Source: Methanohalophilus portucalensis
GTDB lineage: Archaea; Halobacteriota; Methanosarcinia; Methanosarcinales; Methanosarcinaceae
DNA: 64,000 nucleotides
Reading direction: 5' to 3'
NCBI RefSeq assembly: GCF_002761295.1
Contig: NZ_CP017881.1
Location: forward strand, 1,859,750-1,923,749
The number at the start of each line of letters is the position of its first letter. Position 1 is the stretch's first letter. The notes under the pieces are model-generated. The model had not been told where the DNA came from, did no database searches, and worked only from the letters and a program-made list of their open reading frames with translations. Shown in pieces: positions 61,415-64,000 of this stretch. The translations under genes were made by a program, and so were the position numbers.

Positions 61415-61780
61415 TCACTGTGCCTGATAACCGCCTTGGGTGCCCATAGCCTGTTTGACTTGTTCTTGAAGCTGGTTGAAACGTTTGGAGATGCGTTCTT
61501 CCTGACGAGAAATAGACTGCAATCTCAGTGAAAGGGTTTCATTTCTCTCTTTGAGCTTTTCGATAGCATCATCCTTGGTAGTACGTATCTGCATATCCCC
61601 AACAGTCCTGTAGACAACTGCATCTCCGGACAACTGTTCAAGTTCTTCCAGAGCAGTTTCCGTTTCTTTCAGTGTACTTTCGATCTGATTTTTTTGCATA
61701 GCAAGTGTCTGGGCCTGTTGTTGAACCTGCTGCAACTGTGCCAGCTGGTTCTGGACCTGTGGGGGTAGTTCTGAACTCAT
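61415..61780 (-). CDS. pfdB: Prefoldin beta subunit
   Basis: 121 residues: a long N-terminal coiled-coil helix (LPPQVQNQLAQLQQVQQQAQTLAMQKNQIE), the beta-hairpin region with DAVVYRTVGDMQIRTTKDDAIEKL, and a second helix. It assembles with prefoldin alpha into a hexamer that hands unfolded proteins to the thermosome. 65 bp upstream of the DHH gene. Confidence 0.95.
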   Translation of the reverse strand: MSSELPPQVQNQLAQLQQVQQQAQTLAMQKNQIESTLKETETALEELEQLSGDAVVYRTVGDMQIRTTKDDAIEKLKERNETLSLRLQSISRQEERISKRFNQLQEQVKQAMGTQGGYQAQ

Positions 61781-61896
61781 TTTAGTTTCACCTGAGCATC
61801 CAATAAACCTAAAATGATTTTAATGTTTCTATGGTTCATTCATCTTGAAAAGATGTCTGCAGTTGTTTATTAGAAGAGAGTCAAGCAACCTGAGAT

Positions 61897-62280
61897 TCAA
61901 TAGTACATCACAAGATAGATGTGTACCCCCAGCAGATAAGAAAGGAACCATAATGCAGCTATGAGTTTCATTGCAACGAACCTATTGAGAATATCCTTGA
62001 CCCTGCCCATAAAAAGTAATTCTACATAAAGGCCCAAAAGAAGGACAAAAAGGCCCAAACCATGATGGAAAAGCAGTTCAATATTGAAAAACGTGTTAAA
62101 GTAATAAGTAGATCTTACACCAGACATAGCGGGGTACATAAAAAATATTGTCGACAAAAACTGTGCAAACAAAGCAAAACCCATTATGCGACAATGGAGT
62201 TTAGTTTTATTATTACGAACAAGATATATTGAAACAAGTATAATAATTATCAGAATTGTTTGAACAATAAGGTTCAACAT
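61897..62280 (-). CDS. DUF420-like membrane protein
   Basis: 127 residues and four transmembrane helices. RNNKTKLHCRIMGFALFAQFLSTIFFM places a conserved His/Arg on the cytosolic edge and FHHGLGLFVLLLGLYVELLFM carries an HH pair in a later helix, similar to the DUF420 family and to heme-binding four-helix proteins. Function unknown; the histidines may bind heme. 117 bp before pfdB. Confidence 0.7.
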   Translation of the reverse strand: MLNLIVQTILIIIILVSIYLVRNNKTKLHCRIMGFALFAQFLSTIFFMYPAMSGVRSTYYFNTFFNIELLFHHGLGLFVLLLGLYVELLFMGRVKDILNRFVAMKLIAALWFLSYLLGVHIYLVMYY

Positions 62281-62375
62281 AAAATACCCCCTCCAAAGTG
62301 CCTGATTGAATATTGGGACAAAATGATATAAAAAACTGCCTTACAATAGAAATACAAAAAAGAGGTATATAACAC

Positions 62376-62894
62376 ATGGCAATGCTATCAAGGAAAGAAC
62401 TTAACAAACTACTGGAGGGTGAGCAGCCTCTTGTCGAAGGTTTTGTGGATAAAGAACTTCAGGTGCAACCCAATGGAATCGAACTTACACTTGAGAGTGT
62501 GCACAGACTAAATGGAAAGGGCACCATCGATTTTGATAATTCAAAAAGGCAAATCCCTGAAAGTATACCTCTTGATTTTTATGAGGAATGGATTGACCTC
62601 GAAAAAGGCATATACAAAATTATCTTCAATGAAATCGTTAATATTCCCAAAAATATTGCAGCACTCGCAACACCAAGGTCAAGCCTGATACGTGCCGGAG
62701 CGACACTGGAAACTGCTGTATGGGATGCCGGATACCGTGGCAGAAGCGAATGTTTACTTGTTGTTTATAACCCTGATGGCCTGAAACTGCAAAAAAATGC
62801 GCGTACGATACAACTTGTATTTTATACTCTGCACACAGAAGTTGATGAAGGATACAATGGTAAATACCAGAATGAGAATACCTGCTTACAATAA
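62376..62894 (+). CDS. dUTPase / dCTP deaminase family protein
   Basis: 172 residues with the trimeric dUTPase fold: [41 protein letters not shown] (substrate and metal loop), and [15 protein letters not shown]. The RSSLxR and DAGYxG motifs are shared by dUTPase and dCTP deaminase; the short C-terminus and sequence suggest the archaeal dUTPase type. It removes dUTP and supplies dUMP for thymidylate. GAGGT lies 10 bp before ATG 62376. Confidence 0.85.
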   Translation: MAMLSRKELNKLLEGEQPLVEGFVDKELQVQPNGIELTLESVHRLNGKGTIDFDNSKRQIPESIPLDFYEEWIDLEKGIYKIIFNEIVNIPKNIAALATPRSSLIRAGATLETAVWDAGYRGRSECLLVVYNPDGLKLQKNARTIQLVFYTLHTEVDEGYNGKYQNENTCLQ

Positions 62895-62938
62895 TTTTTT
62901 ATAAAAATACATGTACATATATGTACAGGAGAGTACAC

Positions 62939-63730
62939 ATGAGTGAAATTGGCAAATCCGTAAGAATCGAACGCATATTCGATCGTAATACACAAAACGC
63001 AATAATAATACCAATGGACCACGGAGTCGGAGCCGGGCCTCTAAGAGGACTGACAGATATGCCTACTACTGTAAATAAAGTCGCTGAAGGTGGTGCAAAC
63101 GCAGTATTGGGGCACATGGGTCTTCCCAAATACGGTCACAGAGGATATGGAAAAGACGTGGGATTGATAATCCATCTTTCCGGTTCAACATCCCTTGGAC
63201 CTGACCCAAATCACAAGGTACTGGTTACCACCATTGAAGAAGCAATAAAAGTTGGCGCTGATGCAGTATCAGTCCACATAAATATAGGTGCAGATGATGA
63301 AGCAAAGATGTTGCAGGACCTTGGTAGAATTGCAAAGGGCTGTGATGAGTGGGGAATTCCACTTCTGGCAATGATGTATCCCAGAGGACCCCGTGTAGCA
63401 TCAGAGCATGATGCAGAGTATGTGAAACATGCTGCAAGAGTTGGTGCCGAGCTGGGGGCAGATATCGTGAAAACAAATTACACAGGAGATATTGATTCAT
63501 TCAAAGAAGTCGTGGAAGGCTGCCCGGTACCTGTTGTTATAGCAGGCGGTCCCCAGATGGAAACAGAAGAAGACCTCCTGCAGATGATACATGATTCACT
63601 GGAGGCAGGTGGAAGAGGTGTTGCAATCGGCAGAAATGTATTCCAGTCCGAAGATCCGGTTGTTACCGTATCTAAAATATCCCGCATTGTACATGGAGGA
63701 GAATCTGTAGAAGAAGTACTCAATCGATAA
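62939..63730 (+). CDS. 2-amino-3,7-dideoxy-D-threo-hept-6-ulosonate (ADH) synthase
   Basis: 263 residues of the archaeal class I aldolase family, with catalytic residues D27 (IIPMDHGVG), Y147 (MMYPRG) and K178 (VKTNYTGD, Schiff-base lysine), matching the spacing of the M. jannaschii enzyme (D33, Y153, K184). It joins aspartate semialdehyde with a 6-deoxy-5-ketofructose derivative to open the non-DAHP route to dehydroquinate and aromatic amino acids. The start at 62939 follows AGGAGAG; a TTG-less extension to 62921 is not needed. The partner DHQ synthase II is expected just beyond the window. Confidence 0.92.
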   Translation: MSEIGKSVRIERIFDRNTQNAIIIPMDHGVGAGPLRGLTDMPTTVNKVAEGGANAVLGHMGLPKYGHRGYGKDVGLIIHLSGSTSLGPDPNHKVLVTTIEEAIKVGADAVSVHINIGADDEAKMLQDLGRIAKGCDEWGIPLLAMMYPRGPRVASEHDAEYVKHAARVGAELGADIVKTNYTGDIDSFKEVVEGCPVPVVIAGGPQMETEEDLLQMIHDSLEAGGRGVAIGRNVFQSEDPVVTVSKISRIVHGGESVEEVLNR

Positions 63731-64000
63731 AATTTGAAAAGAAGAGAGCAAGACCATGTAAGTGGTATGGCCAAATGAAGATATGTTAGGTGGTGGTGGT
63801 GGTACGATATGAAAATGGTCTTGCCTAATTATAGTGTATATACAGTCCTCTATAAATACTTTTTTGATAATATCATCATTATGATGAGAAATTATAAGAT
63901 ATATATACAAATGGATATGATCTAAAAATATTGACAGATCACACATTCCCAATAAATGAACAAATGTTATTGGATTTTAATTGTTCATAATTATAGTGCA
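63731..64000 (+). other. 3' intergenic region with GGT repeat and long inverted repeat
   Basis: GCAAGACCAT (63748-63757) and ATGGTCTTGC (63815-63824) are perfect 10-bp reverse complements. Between them lies a run of five GGT triplets (63789-63803). A 38-codon frame starts at 63809 after the GGT run but has no recognisable sequence. The remaining 130 bp are A+T-rich with TATA-like stretches. Confidence 0.5.

Noticed and set aside
63809-63925. 38-codon frame MKMVLPNYSVYT after the GGT repeat
   Set aside because: Ribosome-site-like GGT run is present, but the sequence is low-complexity and overlaps the inverted-repeat arm; not called as a gene.

Overview
The window reads as chromosomal DNA of a methylotrophic, cytochrome-containing methanogen of the family Methanosarcinaceae. 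The evidence is archaeal information-processing genes (proteasome beta subunit, FttA/aCPSF1, prefoldin beta, Sm-like protein), methanogen-restricted families (methanogenesis marker proteins 11 and 12, DUF1699, DUF2117, DUF2103, ADH synthase of the archaeal aromatic pathway), an orphan methyltransferase-type corrinoid protein with DUF1638, a multiheme c-type cytochrome with a PGF-CTERM-like tail, and a seven-gene Mrp antiporter operon. Base composition is moderate (roughly 40% G+C by eye). Methanohalophilus- or Methanolobus-like relatives fit, but the genus cannot be fixed from sequence alone. No rRNA, CRISPR array, insertion sequence or prophage was seen.

Layout. 1-5300: 5'-truncated purine nucleoside/MTA phosphorylase, a P-loop-less KaiC-like protein, a large DEAD-box helicase with zinc knuckles, DUF3467, an Sm-like protein and a winged-helix protein with four cysteines, then tRNA-Glu. 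5700-11800: two small methanogen regulators or unknowns, an Fe-S aldo/keto reductase, a MATE exporter, an IMPACT-family protein, a winged-helix regulator with a structured leader and a clear hairpin terminator, an unlisted 41-residue gene and a HAD phosphatase. 11800-14450: proteasome beta followed by the termination nuclease FttA. 14800-22600: a polyphosphate island (AbrB-PhoU regulator, small membrane protein, membrane-anchored CHAD protein, Ppk1, Ppx, convergent two-domain PPK2). 22600-28500: stand-alone LigD phosphoesterase, hydantoinase/oxoprolinase protein, an MrfA-type helicase fused to TPRs, and a frameshifted lipoprotein gene. 28700-29030: tRNA Val, Phe and Gly. 29300-35200: mrpABCDEFG, whose last gene appears to start at CTG. 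35200-39050: Sua5, a small membrane protein, and a split MgtE pair with a duplicated PhoU-TrkA_C protein.

39100-44400 holds tRNA-Val(TAC), a startless coding remnant, a type IV pilin-like protein, the corrinoid/DUF1638 pair, a PAS histidine kinase and two decayed histidine-kinase tails. 44480-49650 holds a multiheme cytochrome and a fumC-sdhA-sdhB operon with no membrane anchor. 49750-53950 holds DUF2117, a LarA racemase with an inverted repeat in its leader, a MobB-MoaE fusion and RadC. 53950-58160 carries two convergent blocks, mmp11/IorA-like/nitrilase and PaaK/ACT/DUF2103/mmp12, followed by NrnA, prefoldin, a DUF420-like protein, a dUTPase/dCTP deaminase-family protein and ADH synthase to 63730.

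Functional themes are: storage and turnover of polyphosphate; sodium/proton and magnesium homeostasis; electron transfer and fumarate/succinate conversion; and aromatic amino acid supply from arylacetates and from the archaeal DHQ route, intermixed with methanogenesis marker genes of unresolved function. Genes are mostly in tight operons with 4-bp ATGA overlaps and GGTG/GGAG-type ribosome binding sites; many starts were re-chosen on that basis.
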